Part shown: positions 1 to 8,375 of the stretch, one piece after another
Layout: each line of letters starts with the position of its first letter
Position numbering within the stretch: position 1 is the stretch's first letter
Origin: Pseudomonas gingeri
Lineage (GTDB): Bacteria > Pseudomonadota > Gammaproteobacteria > Pseudomonadales > Pseudomonadaceae
DNA: 64,000 bases
Direction: 5' to 3'
NCBI RefSeq assembly: GCF_013386165.1
Contig: NZ_JACAOS010000022.1
Location: 469,870 to 533,869, forward strand
Position numbers and translations under genes: made by a program
Notes under the pieces: model-generated
Databases searched by the model: none
The model's input: the letters and a program-made list of their open reading frames with translations, nothing else
What the model was told of the DNA's origin: nothing

Positions 1-2
1 CG

Positions 3-446
3 TTCGCCAAGGCGCAGATGGGGGCCAGCGAAGTGCTGCCGACCGGCGGTACTGCTTTCATCAGCGTGCGTGATGATGACAAGCCACTGGTTGCAGGCGT
101 GGCTCGTGATCTGATCAACTTGGGCTTCGAAGTGGTGGCAACTGCCGGCACGGCCAAGCTGATCGAAGCGGCCGGCCTGAAAGTGCGTCGGGTCAACAAG
201 GTGACAGAAGGTCGTCCACACGTCGTCGACATGATCAAGAATGACGAAGTCACCCTGATCATCAATACGACCGAAGGCCGTCAGTCGATCGCTGACTCGT
301 ATTCCATTCGTCGTAACGCGCTGCAGCACAAGATCTACTGCACCACGACCATTGCTGCTGGCGAAGCCATCTGCGAAGCGCTCAAGTTCGGTCCGGAGAA
401 GACCGTGCGTCGCTTGCAGGATCTACACGCAGGATTGAAGGCATGA
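3..446 (+). CDS. carB: carbamoyl-phosphate synthase large subunit, C-terminal fragment
   Basis: Last 147 codons of the large subunit, which makes carbamoyl phosphate for arginine and pyrimidine synthesis in the cytosol. The frame is open from the left edge, so the gene begins outside the window and the ATP-grasp synthetase domains are not visible. What remains is the MGS-like allosteric domain (TGGTAFISV near the edge, NTTEGRQSIADSYSIRR further on), which in enterobacterial CarB binds the effectors UMP and ornithine. Its stop overlaps the greA start as ATGA, so the two genes are cotranscribed and probably translationally coupled. Partial only because of the window edge. Confidence 0.97.
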   Translation, partial: FAKAQMGASEVLPTGGTAFISVRDDDKPLVAGVARDLINLGFEVVATAGTAKLIEAAGLKVRRVNKVTEGRPHVVDMIKNDEVTLIINTTEGRQSIADSYSIRRNALQHKIYCTTTIAAGEAICEALKFGPEKTVRRLQDLHAGLKA

Positions 447-919
447 CCAAATACCCCATGACCGTCCAGGGCGCCAAGGCCCTGGAAGAGGAGCACGCTC
501 ACCTGACCAAGGTCGTCCGTCCGAAGCTGAGCCAGGACATCGGGACGGCCCGCGAGCTGGGTGACTTGAAGGAAAACGCCGAATACCACGCTGCTCGTGA
601 GCAGCAGGGCATGGTCGAGGCGCGGATCCGTGACATCGAAGGCCGCATGCAGAACGCGGTGATCATCGACGTCACGACCATCCCGCACACCGGCAAGGTG
701 ATTTTTGGCACCACCGTGGAGATCGCCAACGTCGAAACCGACGAAAGCGTGGTCTACCACATCGTGGGCGAAGACGAGGCCGACTTCAAACTCGGCAAGA
801 TCTCTGTCGGCTCGCCCCTGGCCCGCGCCTTGATTGCCAAGGAAGAGGGTGATGTGGTGGCTGTCAAAACGCCTGGTGGCGTTATCGAGTACGAGATTGT
901 TGAAGTCCGCCACATCTGA
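443..919 (+). CDS. greA: transcription elongation factor GreA
   Basis: 158 aa, the usual length. GreA rescues backtracked RNA polymerase by stimulating transcript cleavage through the secondary channel. The N-terminal half is the antiparallel coiled coil. The conserved acidic tip residues are present as D41 and E44 in GDLKENAEYHAARE. The C-terminal half is the FKBP-like domain that binds polymerase. The start ATG overlaps the carB stop. A perfect 9-bp stem-loop follows the stop at 925-947. Confidence 0.98.
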   Translation: MTKYPMTVQGAKALEEEHAHLTKVVRPKLSQDIGTARELGDLKENAEYHAAREQQGMVEARIRDIEGRMQNAVIIDVTTIPHTGKVIFGTTVEIANVETDESVVYHIVGEDEADFKLGKISVGSPLARALIAKEEGDVVAVKTPGGVIEYEIVEVRHI

Positions 920-924
920 ACGCA

Positions 925-947
925 GGCGCCCGCTGCGTGCGGGCGCC
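925..947 (+). terminator. GC-rich stem-loop after greA
   Basis: GGCGCCCGC, a 5-nt loop and GCGGGCGCC form a perfect 9-bp stem. There is no U-tract, so it may be a 3'-end-stabilising or pausing hairpin rather than a full terminator. It directly abuts the ATG proposed for the next gene, which complicates that start. Confidence 0.45.
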
Positions 948-1352
948 ATGCTCTGGCAGCTGACCCAGATGCTCTGGGTGGGCGGCCTGTGGCTGCTGCA
1001 CATCGGCTTGCTGCCGGTGTTGACGCAAATAGGCCTGGCACCGCTGTTGATCGATGAGATCAATAGCCTGCTAGGCTCTTTATTGATAGGGTTTGCAACG
1101 GCCTGTGTGGTCGTGCAGATTCTGGTGTTGCTCCAGGCCGAAGGCCGGGCAAGCCTGTGGCGCGATACGCGCGGGCAATTGCTGCTGATGTCGCTGTATG
1201 CGTGCGGGATGTATTTTGCGGTGCGGACCTGGCTGCCGGATGCGTTGCGCTGGCAGTTGTTCAGTTACCTGGTGCTTGGCCTTTGCGGCCTGGTGCTGGT
1301 GCTGCAACCGGTGCCGGGCGAGAGTGGCAGGGCACGCGCTGCGTACCCCTGA
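948..1352 (+). CDS. DUF4149-like small membrane protein
   Basis: 134 aa from the ATG at 948; function unknown. Nearly all of it is hydrophobic: about four membrane spans (around residues 3-20, 35-58, 70-90 and 98-118), with a short polar tail. Pattern and size fit the DUF4149/TMEM205-like family. The start is uncertain. The ATG at 948 has no Shine-Dalgarno sequence and sits right behind the 925-947 hairpin. In-frame TTG codons upstream, for example at 900 inside the end of greA, would give a longer protein coupled to greA. It converges on yhbY, with 12 bp between the two stop codons. Confidence 0.7.
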   Translation: MLWQLTQMLWVGGLWLLHIGLLPVLTQIGLAPLLIDEINSLLGSLLIGFATACVVVQILVLLQAEGRASLWRDTRGQLLLMSLYACGMYFAVRTWLPDALRWQLFSYLVLGLCGLVLVLQPVPGESGRARAAYP

Positions 1353-1364
1353 CCCGTTCCTACG

Positions 1365-1673
1365 TCACTTGAAGCGGTGGACGTTGGACAACTGCTTGTT
1401 GACGCTGAAGTTCTTGCGATAGATCAGTGCCATCTTGCCGATGACTTGTACCAGATCCGCCTTGCCGGTCTTGCACAGCTGCGCAATGGCCTCCAGGCGC
1501 GATTCGCGGTCGAGGATATTGAGCTTGATCTTGATCAGCTCATGATCGCCCAATGCGCGTTCAAGCTCGGCTAACACACCTTCGGTCAAACCATTGTCAG
1601 CCACAGTCAATACTGGTTTCAGATGGTGGCCAATGGATTTGTACTGTTTCTTCTGCTCTTGAGTGAGCGGCAT
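1365..1673 (-). CDS. yhbY: YhbY-family CRS1-YhbY (CRM) RNA-binding protein
   Basis: 102 aa, a single CRM domain as in E. coli YhbY, which associates with pre-50S ribosomal subunits. The start is the ATG at 1673 with AGGGG about 6 nt upstream. In-frame codons further upstream run into the rlmE promoter region and are unlikely. The protein begins MPLTQEQKKQYKSIGHHL and contains the KIKLN segment typical of the fold. Divergent from rlmE across 106 bp, the same arrangement as yhbY/rlmE in E. coli. Confidence 0.93.
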   Translation of the reverse strand: MPLTQEQKKQYKSIGHHLKPVLTVADNGLTEGVLAELERALGDHELIKIKLNILDRESRLEAIAQLCKTGKADLVQVIGKMALIYRKNFSVNKQLSNVHRFK

Positions 1674-1779
1674 AATCTGACCCCTGCGTCTGATCTTGTA
1701 AAAAGCGGCGGCCAGTTTACCCGAGCGCGTCCGGGACCGCCCAGTTAATCGCGATTCGACTATTTTTTTGAGGTGGCCC

Positions 1780-2409
1780 GTGGCCCGTTCCAAGACTAGC
1801 CTTAATTGGCTGAAAGAGCATTTCAACGATCCGTACGTCAAAATGGCGCAAAAAGACGGCTATCGCTCCCGTGCCAGCTACAAATTGCTGGAGATCCAGG
1901 AGAAGGACCGGATTATTCGCCCGGGCATGAGCGTGATCGACCTCGGCGCTGCGCCGGGTGGCTGGTCCCAGGTGACCAGTCGTCTGATTGGCGGCAAGGG
2001 CCGTCTGATCGCGTCCGACATCCTGGACATGGACAGCATCCCCGATGTGACCTTCATCAAGGGCGACTTCACCGAGGACGCCGTACTGGCGCAAATCCTC
2101 GAAGCGGTGGGAAATTCCGAGGTGGACCTTGTGATTTCCGATATGGCCCCCAATATGAGTGGTACACCCGAAGTGGATATGCCGCGTTCGATGTTTCTTT
2201 GCGAGCTGGCACTCGATCTCGCCGGACGCGTCCTACGCCCCGGTGGTGATTTTTTGATCAAGGTTTTCCAAGGCGAAGGCTTCGACGAGTACCACAAGAA
2301 CTTCCGCAAGCTGTTCGACAAGGTCCAGACGCGCAAGCCGACGTCTTCCCGTGATCGGTCCCGCGAGCAGTATCTGCTGGGCCGTGGCTTTCGCGGACGG
2401 ACCGAGTAA
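1780..2409 (+). CDS. rlmE: 23S rRNA (uridine-2'-O)-methyltransferase RlmE
   Basis: 209 aa. RlmE (FtsJ/RrmJ) methylates the 2'-hydroxyl of U2552 in 23S rRNA late in 50S assembly. The SAM-binding loop DLGAAPGGWSQ is at 54-64. The catalytic tetrad is intact as K35, D121, K161 and E196, each shifted by three from the E. coli numbering. The start is GTG at 1780, preceded by GAGGTGG. An upstream in-frame TTG at 1768 lacks spacing to a ribosome-binding site. Transcribed towards ftsH, as in the E. coli rlmE-ftsH pair. Confidence 0.96.
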   Translation: MARSKTSLNWLKEHFNDPYVKMAQKDGYRSRASYKLLEIQEKDRIIRPGMSVIDLGAAPGGWSQVTSRLIGGKGRLIASDILDMDSIPDVTFIKGDFTEDAVLAQILEAVGNSEVDLVISDMAPNMSGTPEVDMPRSMFLCELALDLAGRVLRPGGDFLIKVFQGEGFDEYHKNFRKLFDKVQTRKPTSSRDRSREQYLLGRGFRGRTE

Positions 2410-2603
2410 CTCGAGGTTCTTGGCAGGGGCGATAGGTTTTTCGTATTTCGCCCCGTGAGAATAAGCGCATATTGTGTAGTGATTGTTTCACAAAGGGTTA
2501 CAGACGGCGCCTGCAGGATCTGTAGGTAATGTAGTAAGTTATGCCGGTGAATATCATGCGAAGCGCGCGCCAGTAGCGGATCCCGCTTCATGAGGGTAGT
2601 TAA

Positions 2604-4523
2604 TTGAACGATATGGCAAAGAATCTGATCCTGTGGTTGATCATCGCGGCTGTCCTGGTGACAGTGATGAACAACTTCTCCAGCCCTAACGAGCCACAGA
2701 CCCTCAACTACTCCGACTTCATCCAGCAGGTCAAGGATGGCAAAGTCGAGCGCGTTGCCGTGGACGGCTACGTAATCACCGGCAAGCGCAACGATGGCGA
2801 CAGCTTCAAGACCATCCGTCCGGCGATCCAGGACAACGGCCTGATCGGCGACCTGGTGGACAACCACGTTGTGGTCGAAGGCAAACAGCCTGAACAGCAG
2901 AGCATCTGGACCCAGTTACTGGTGGCCAGCTTCCCGATCCTGGTGATCATCGCGGTGTTCATGTTCTTCATGCGCCAGATGCAGGGCGGCGCGGGCGGCA
3001 AGGGCGGACCGATGAGCTTCGGCAAGAGCAAGGCGCGCCTGCTTTCGGAAGACCAGGTGAAAACCACCCTGGCTGACGTGGCCGGCTGCGACGAAGCCAA
3101 GGAAGAAGTCGGCGAGCTGGTGGAGTTCCTCCGCGATCCGGGCAAGTTCCAGCGCCTGGGCGGTCGTATTCCCCGCGGCGTGCTGATGGTCGGTCCTCCG
3201 GGTACCGGTAAAACCTTGCTGGCCAAGGCGATTGCCGGCGAAGCCAAGGTGCCGTTCTTCACTATTTCCGGTTCCGACTTCGTCGAGATGTTCGTCGGTG
3301 TGGGTGCCAGCCGTGTCCGTGACATGTTCGAGCAGGCGAAGAAACACGCGCCGTGCATCATCTTCATCGACGAAATCGATGCGGTCGGTCGTCACCGCGG
3401 TGCCGGCATGGGCGGCGGTCACGATGAGCGCGAACAGACTCTCAACCAGTTGCTGGTGGAGATGGACGGTTTCGAAATGAACGACGGCATCATCGTGATT
3501 GCCGCAACCAACCGTCCTGACGTACTCGACCCGGCGCTGCTGCGTCCCGGTCGTTTCGACCGTCAGGTCGTGGTTGGCCTGCCGGACATCCGTGGTCGTG
3601 AACAGATTCTCAAAGTGCACATGCGCAAAGTGCCAATGGGCGACGACGTCGCACCGGCGGTGATTGCTCGCGGTACGCCGGGCTTCTCCGGTGCCGACCT
3701 GGCCAACCTGGTGAACGAGGCTTCCTTGTTCGCGGCACGTGCCGGCAAGCGCATTGTCGAGATGAAAGAGTTCGAGCTGGCGAAAGACAAGATCATGATG
3801 GGCGCCGAGCGCAAATCCATGGTCATGTCCGAGAAGGAAAAACAGAACACCGCGTATCACGAGGCCGGTCACGCCATTGTCGGTCGTGTGGTGCCCGAGC
3901 ACGATCCGGTCTACAAGGTCTCGATCATCCCGCGCGGTCGTGCGCTGGGTGTGACCATGTTCCTGCCGGAAGAAGATCGCTACAGCCTGTCCAAGCGTGC
4001 GCTGATCAGCCAGATCTGCTCGCTGTACGGTGGCCGTATCGCTGAAGAGATGACCTTGGGCTTCGACGGTGTCACCACCGGCGCTTCCAACGACATCATG
4101 CGTGCCAGCCAGATTGCCCGGAACATGGTGACCAAGTGGGGCCTGTCCGAGAAATTGGGCCCGCTGATGTATGCCGATGAAGATCAGGAAGTGTTCCTGG
4201 GTCGCGGCGGTGGCGGTCAGAGCACCAGCTTCTCCGGCGAAACAGCCAAACTGATCGACTCGGAAGTGCGCAGCATCATTGATCAGTGCTATGGCACGGC
4301 CAAGCAGATCCTGACCGACAACCGCGACAAGCTCGACGCCATGGCGGACGCGCTGATGAAGTACGAAACCATCGATGCCGAGCAGATCGACGACATCATG
4401 GCCGGTCGCCCGCCGCGTGAACCGCGCGATTGGGAAGGTGGTTCGGGCACGTCGGGCACTCCGCCGGTGATCCAGAACGAACGACCTGAAGCGCCGATCG
4501 GCGGTCCTGCTGCTGATCATTAA
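2604..4523 (+). CDS. ftsH: ATP-dependent zinc metalloprotease FtsH
   Basis: 639 aa inner-membrane AAA+ protease that degrades membrane and regulatory proteins such as RpoH and LpxC in enterobacteria. Membrane spans at about 5-22 and 105-123 flank a periplasmic loop. Walker A GPPGTGKT is at 197-204, Walker B IIFIDEID at 252-259, the second region of homology around 301-319, and the zinc motif HEAGH at 419-423. The TTG start at 2604 has GAGGGT just upstream; an ATG three codons later (2613) is the alternative. The C-terminal 40 residues are Gly/Pro-rich and probably disordered. folP starts 8 nt after the stop. Confidence 0.97.
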   Translation: MNDMAKNLILWLIIAAVLVTVMNNFSSPNEPQTLNYSDFIQQVKDGKVERVAVDGYVITGKRNDGDSFKTIRPAIQDNGLIGDLVDNHVVVEGKQPEQQSIWTQLLVASFPILVIIAVFMFFMRQMQGGAGGKGGPMSFGKSKARLLSEDQVKTTLADVAGCDEAKEEVGELVEFLRDPGKFQRLGGRIPRGVLMVGPPGTGKTLLAKAIAGEAKVPFFTISGSDFVEMFVGVGASRVRDMFEQAKKHAPCIIFIDEIDAVGRHRGAGMGGGHDEREQTLNQLLVEMDGFEMNDGIIVIAATNRPDVLDPALLRPGRFDRQVVVGLPDIRGREQILKVHMRKVPMGDDVAPAVIARGTPGFSGADLANLVNEASLFAARAGKRIVEMKEFELAKDKIMMGAERKSMVMSEKEKQNTAYHEAGHAIVGRVVPEHDPVYKVSIIPRGRALGVTMFLPEEDRYSLSKRALISQICSLYGGRIAEEMTLGFDGVTTGASNDIMRASQIARNMVTKWGLSEKLGPLMYADEDQEVFLGRGGGGQSTSFSGETAKLIDSEVRSIIDQCYGTAKQILTDNRDKLDAMADALMKYETIDAEQIDDIMAGRPPREPRDWEGGSGTSGTPPVIQNERPEAPIGGPAADH

Positions 4524-4531
4524 GGTTTGAA

Positions 4532-5383
4532 ATGACTTCTGTTCAGTCCTCGACCCGGTTGCCTTGCGGCAACCGGGTTCTTGATTTGGCCCAGACGCAT
4601 GTCATGGGCATTCTCAACGTCACCCCTGATTCCTTTTCCGATGGCGGTCGTTTCAACCACCTCGATGCTGCCCTGCGCCATGCGCAGGCCATGGTCGAGG
4701 CGGGTGCGACGCTGATCGATATCGGTGGCGAGTCGACCCGTCCCGGTGCGCCCGTGGTGTCTCCTCTCGAGGAGCTGGAGCGTGTCGCGCCGGTGGTCGA
4801 GCGTATCCATCGGGAACTGGATGTGATCATCTCGGTCGATACGTCCACGCCAGAGGTCATGCTCGAGAGCGCGAGGTTGGGCGCAGGCCTGATCAATGAC
4901 GTGCGTTCGCTGCGGCGTGACGGTGCCCTGCAGGCGGCTGCGGCCACCGGCTTGCCGGTCTGCCTGATGCACATGCTCGGCGAGCCGGGCAATATGCAGG
5001 ACAACCCGCATTACGACGATGTGGCGCGTGAGGTGGTGGACTTTCTCGCTGAGCGCATGGCGCTGTGTGCGGCCGCTGGCATCGCGGCTGAACGCATCGT
5101 CCTTGACCCGGGGTTTGGTTTTGCCAAGACCCTGGCGCACAACCTGAGTCTGTTCAAGCATATGGAAGCGTTGCATACCCTGGGTCGGCCGCTCTTGGTC
5201 GGCGTCTCGCGCAAGAGCATGATAGGGCAGGCCCTTGGTCGCCCGGTCGGTGAACGCCTTTATGGCGGACTGGCCCTGGCTGCATTGGCGATGAGCAAGG
5301 GGGCGCGAATTCTTCGCGTGCACGATGTCGCTGAAACGGTCGACGTGGTGCGCATGATCGCCGCCGTTGACGCTGCACAATAA
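4532..5383 (+). CDS. folP: dihydropteroate synthase
   Basis: 283 aa. Condenses 6-hydroxymethyl-dihydropterin diphosphate with p-aminobenzoate in folate synthesis; the sulfonamide target. TIM-barrel signatures are present: GILNVTPDSFSDGG near residue 26, DIGGESTRPGA near 64 and VGVSRKSMI near 227. It lies 8 nt behind ftsH and 16 nt before glmM, the conserved ftsH-folP-glmM order of gammaproteobacteria. Unusually, codons 8-16 form a perfect terminator-like hairpin (4553-4578). FolK, the preceding step, is encoded near 30 kb in this window. Confidence 0.97.
   Translation: MTSVQSSTRLPCGNRVLDLAQTHVMGILNVTPDSFSDGGRFNHLDAALRHAQAMVEAGATLIDIGGESTRPGAPVVSPLEELERVAPVVERIHRELDVIISVDTSTPEVMLESARLGAGLINDVRSLRRDGALQAAAATGLPVCLMHMLGEPGNMQDNPHYDDVAREVVDFLAERMALCAAAGIAAERIVLDPGFGFAKTLAHNLSLFKHMEALHTLGRPLLVGVSRKSMIGQALGRPVGERLYGGLALAALAMSKGARILRVHDVAETVDVVRMIAAVDAAQ
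4553..4578 (+). promoter_or_regulatory. terminator-like hairpin inside the folP 5' coding region
   Basis: ACCCGGTTGCC, loop TTGC and GGCAACCGGGT make an 11-bp perfect stem with a tetraloop, followed by TCTTGATTT. It begins 21 nt after the folP start. It could attenuate ftsH read-through or slow translation initiation of folP. The peptide it encodes (TRLPCGNRV) is in a conserved position, so coincidence cannot be excluded. Confidence 0.5.
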
Positions 5384-5399
5384 GAACGATGGAGCTCTG

Positions 5400-6737
5400 A
5401 TGAAGAAAAAATACTTCGGCACCGACGGTATTCGTGGGCGCGTAGGGCAGTTCCCGATCACTCCGGAGTTCATGCTCAAGCTCGGTTGGGCCGCCGGCAT
5501 GGCGTTCCGCAAGCTGGGTGCGTGCCGGGTGCTGGTGGGTAAGGACACGCGGATCTCCGGCTATATGTTCGAGTCCGCCCTGGAAGCCGGTCTTTCCGCT
5601 GCGGGCGCCGACGTGATGCTGCTGGGGCCGATGCCGACACCCGCCATCGCCTACCTGACCCGGACCTTTCATGCCGAGGCCGGGATCGTGATCAGCGCGT
5701 CCCACAATCCCCATGACGACAACGGCATCAAGTTTTTCTCCGGCGCGGGCACCAAGCTGCCGGATGAAGTCGAGCTGATGATCGAGGAGTTGCTCGATGC
5801 ACCGATGACCGTGGTCGAGTCGGAAAAGCTCGGCAAGGTTTCGCGCATCAACGACGCGGCCGGTCGCTACATCGAATTCTGCAAGAGCAGTGTGCCGACC
5901 GGGACCAACCTCGCGGGCCTGAAGATTGTCATCGACTGCGCCCACGGTGCCACCTACAAGGTCGCGCCGAGTGTATTCCGTGAACTGGGCGCGCAAGTGA
6001 TTGCCCTGTCGGCGGCGCCCAACGGCCTGAATATCAACGACAACTGCGGCTCGACGCACATGAAGCCGATCCAGGCGGCTGTGCTGGCTGAGCAGGCAGA
6101 CCTGGGGATCGCCTTCGATGGTGACGGCGACCGGGTACTGATGGTCGATCACACCGGTGCCGTGGTCGATGGTGATGAGCTGGTGTTCATCATTGCCCGG
6201 GATATGGCGGAGCGTGGAAAGCTGAACGGCGGTGTGGTCGGGACCTTGATGAGCAACCTGGGTCTTGAGCTGGCGTTCAAGGAGTTGGACATTCCGTTCG
6301 TGCGCGCCAATGTCGGCGACCGTTATGTGATTGCCGAACTGCTGGAGCGTGAGTGGCTGGTGGGTGGCGAAAACTCCGGGCACATTCTCTGTCTGAATCA
6401 CACCACCACCGGTGATGCGATCATCGCCGCGCTGCAAACCCTGATGGCCCTGCGGCGCCGCGGTGAAAGCCTGGCCCAGGCGCGCCAAGCGCTGCGCAAG
6501 TGCCCGCAGGTGCTGGTCAATGTGCGTTTCGCCGGTGGCGTCGACCCGGTCAAACACCCGAAGGTGGTGCAGGCCTGCGAGCAGGTCACCCAGGCCATGA
6601 ATGGTCGTGGTCGCGTGCTGTTGCGCAAGTCCGGCACCGAGCCGCTGGTACGGGTCATGGTCGAAGGCGAAGACGAAGTTGTGGTCCGTGGTCACGCCGA
6701 TGCCCTGGCAAAACTGGTGACTGAAGTTTGCGCCTGA
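5400..6737 (+). CDS. glmM: phosphoglucosamine mutase
   Basis: 445 aa. Converts glucosamine-6-phosphate to glucosamine-1-phosphate for UDP-GlcNAc, feeding peptidoglycan and LPS. The phosphorylated catalytic serine is S101 in SASHNPHDDNG, and the Mg-binding loop DGDGD is at 240-244. The C-terminal phosphate-binding domain carries RKSGTEPLVRVMVEG. The ATG at 5400 has GGAG 7-8 nt upstream; earlier in-frame codons lie inside the folP end. Usual family length. Confidence 0.97.
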   Translation: MKKKYFGTDGIRGRVGQFPITPEFMLKLGWAAGMAFRKLGACRVLVGKDTRISGYMFESALEAGLSAAGADVMLLGPMPTPAIAYLTRTFHAEAGIVISASHNPHDDNGIKFFSGAGTKLPDEVELMIEELLDAPMTVVESEKLGKVSRINDAAGRYIEFCKSSVPTGTNLAGLKIVIDCAHGATYKVAPSVFRELGAQVIALSAAPNGLNINDNCGSTHMKPIQAAVLAEQADLGIAFDGDGDRVLMVDHTGAVVDGDELVFIIARDMAERGKLNGGVVGTLMSNLGLELAFKELDIPFVRANVGDRYVIAELLEREWLVGGENSGHILCLNHTTTGDAIIAALQTLMALRRRGESLAQARQALRKCPQVLVNVRFAGGVDPVKHPKVVQACEQVTQAMNGRGRVLLRKSGTEPLVRVMVEGEDEVVVRGHADALAKLVTEVCA

Positions 6738-6803
6738 TTTCGGCTTGCCAGTAAGGATGTGGTTGGGTAACATCTGCGCCCACTTTGACCTGCGAGGTAC
6801 AGC

Positions 6804-7559
6804 ATGCGTCGCCCAATGGTAGCTGGTAACTGGAAGATGCACGGTACCCGCGCCAGCGTCGTCGAGCTGATCAAGGGTCTGCGTAACCTGGCCTTGCCGA
6901 ACGGTGTGGACGTGGCGGTATTCCCGCCTTGCCTGCACATCAGCCAGGTGGTTGAGGGTTTGAAAGGCAAATCGATTTCGGTCGGTGCGCAGAACTCGGC
7001 AGTGGAATCCATGCAGGGTGCCCTGACCGGTGAGATTGCACCGAGCCAGTTGCTCGATGCAGGGTGTTCCCTGGTGTTGGTGGGGCACTCCGAGCGTCGC
7101 CTGATCATGGGTGAGACGGATCGCACGCTCAATCGCAAGTTTGCGGCAGCGCAAGCCTGTGGTCTGATCCCGGTGCTCTGTGTAGGGGAAACCCTGGAGC
7201 AGCGTGAGGCCGGCAAGACGCTGGAAGTGGTTTCGCGTCAGCTGGGCAGTATTATCGAGGAGCTGGGTGTCGGCGCTTTTGCCAAGGCTGTCATCGCTTA
7301 CGAACCAGTCTGGGCCATTGGCACCGGGCTGACAGCTTCGCCGCAACAAGCGCAGGATGTGCACGCCGCCATCCGCGCGCAGTTGGCGGCAGAGAATTCT
7401 GAGGTCGCACAAGGTGTGCGGCTTCTATACGGCGGCAGCGTGAAGGCGGCCAATGCGGTCGAACTGTTCGGCATGCCGGATATCGATGGGGGGCTCATTG
7501 GTGGGGCTTCCCTGAATGCAGATGAGTTCGGTGCGATCTGTCGCGCCGCGGGAAACTGA
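6804..7559 (+). CDS. tpiA: triose-phosphate isomerase
   Basis: 251 aa (beta/alpha)8 enzyme interconverting dihydroxyacetone phosphate and glyceraldehyde-3-phosphate. Catalytic residues are present: K11 in AGNWKMHG, H95 in VGHSERR and E167 in AYEPVWAIGTG. The start is the ATG at 6804. The 66-bp gap after glmM could hold a promoter, but I see no convincing -35/-10 pair. secG begins 4 nt after its stop, so the two are cotranscribed. Confidence 0.97.
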   Translation: MRRPMVAGNWKMHGTRASVVELIKGLRNLALPNGVDVAVFPPCLHISQVVEGLKGKSISVGAQNSAVESMQGALTGEIAPSQLLDAGCSLVLVGHSERRLIMGETDRTLNRKFAAAQACGLIPVLCVGETLEQREAGKTLEVVSRQLGSIIEELGVGAFAKAVIAYEPVWAIGTGLTASPQQAQDVHAAIRAQLAAENSEVAQGVRLLYGGSVKAANAVELFGMPDIDGGLIGGASLNADEFGAICRAAGN

Positions 7560-7563
7560 AAAA

Positions 7564-7944
7564 ATGCTGGAAACAGTCGTAGTCGTTCTTCATCTGTTGG
7601 GTGCACTGGGCGTTGTCGCTCTGGTATTGCTGCAACAGGGTAAAGGTGCGGACGCTGGTGCGTCTTTCGGAGCAGGTGCTTCAAATACTGTGTTCGGAAG
7701 CCAAGGTTCCTCTACCTTTCTTAGTAAGTTTACTGCTATACTTGCCGCAGGTTTCTTCATAACCAGCTTAGGGTTAGGTTACTTTGCTAAAGAGAAAGCT
7801 CATGAGCTGACTCAAGCAGGTTTGCCAAACCCGGCAGTGTTGGAAGTGCCAAAGCAGAAACCGGCATCTGACGATGTACCGGTGCTCCAGGAACCTAAGT
7901 CGGCCTCACCGACTGATGTACCCAAGGCTCCAGAGCAGAAGTAA
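7564..7944 (+). CDS. secG: preprotein translocase subunit SecG
   Basis: 126 aa. Small subunit of the SecYEG channel that assists SecA-driven export. Two membrane spans (about 2-22 and 53-72) flank a conserved cytoplasmic loop with QQGKGADAGASFGAGASN. A Pro/Lys-rich tail follows. The ATG at 7564 lies 4 nt after tpiA; longer versions would run inside tpiA. The tpiA-secG-tRNA-Leu order is typical of Pseudomonas. Confidence 0.96.
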   Translation: MLETVVVVLHLLGALGVVALVLLQQGKGADAGASFGAGASNTVFGSQGSSTFLSKFTAILAAGFFITSLGLGYFAKEKAHELTQAGLPNPAVLEVPKQKPASDDVPVLQEPKSASPTDVPKAPEQK

Positions 7945-7973
7945 AACGGGTTTCACGCTGTAAACGTTGTATT

Positions 7974-8059
7974 GCCGAGGTGGTGGAATTGGTAGACACG
8001 CAACCTTGAGGTGGTTGTGCCCATAGGGTGTAGGGGTTCGAGTCCCCTTCTCGGTACCA
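7974..8059 (+). tRNA. tRNA-Leu (anticodon GAG)
   Basis: 86 nt with the long variable arm of a class II tRNA. The acceptor 5' arm GCCGAGG pairs with the 3' arm ahead of an encoded ACCA end. The anticodon loop TTGAGGT is closed by CAACC/GGTTG. The T-arm contains GGGGTTCGAGTCCCC. Located 29 nt behind secG and probably processed from the tpiA-secG transcript. Confidence 0.96.
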
Positions 8060-8070
8060 ATTATCAGGAG

Positions 8071-8093
8071 AGCCCGCTGTTGCGGGCTTTCTT
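8071..8093 (+). terminator. terminator after tRNA-Leu
   Basis: AGCCCGC, loop TGTT and GCGGGCT, followed by TTCTT. It separates the tpiA-secG-tRNA-Leu transcript from the initiator tRNA promoter. Confidence 0.75.
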
Positions 8094-8110
8094 GTAGGTG
8101 GAAGGTTACA

Positions 8111-8139
8111 TTGACCCTGCAAGGGATCGGTCGTATACT
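8111..8139 (+). promoter_or_regulatory. sigma-70 promoter of the initiator tRNA
   Basis: TTGACC, a 17-bp spacer and TATACT, with expected initiation near 8146, about 10 nt before the tRNA. One of the best sigma-70 matches in the window. It may also feed rimP-nusA-infB by read-through. Confidence 0.85.
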
Positions 8140-8155
8140 TCCGCCCCAGCTTTGT

Positions 8156-8232
<77 letters not shown>

Positions 8233-8242
8233 GTTTTAGCGG

Positions 8243-8264
8243 AGCCCCTTTTCAGGGGCTTTTT
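8243..8264 (+). terminator. terminator after tRNA-fMet
   Basis: AGCCCCT, a short loop and AGGGGCT, followed by a run of T. First of two stem-loops between the tRNA and rimP. Confidence 0.8.
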
Positions 8265-8310
8265 GTTGGCTGGGTACTTCATGACGCCGCTGTTCGACGG
8301 CGTTTCAGGG

Positions 8311-8332
8311 ATGGGCGATTCGCCCATTTTTT
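8311..8332 (+). terminator. second terminator, in the rimP leader
   Basis: ATGGGCG, loop ATT and CGCCCAT, followed by TTTTT, only about 44 nt before the rimP start. An imperfect hairpin (about 8283-8303) precedes it. No obvious promoter lies between this terminator and rimP, so expression of the nusA operon may depend on read-through. In E. coli, NusA autoregulates this operon by promoting termination in the leader. Confidence 0.8.
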
Positions 8333-8375
8333 GTTTATTTCAATTGCATGCACAGAGATGCACGAGGGGGTTCAG

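Noticed and set aside
5154..7412. 752-codon minus-strand frame opposite folP-glmM-tpiA
   Set aside because: Crosses three genes; composition is that of an antisense shadow.
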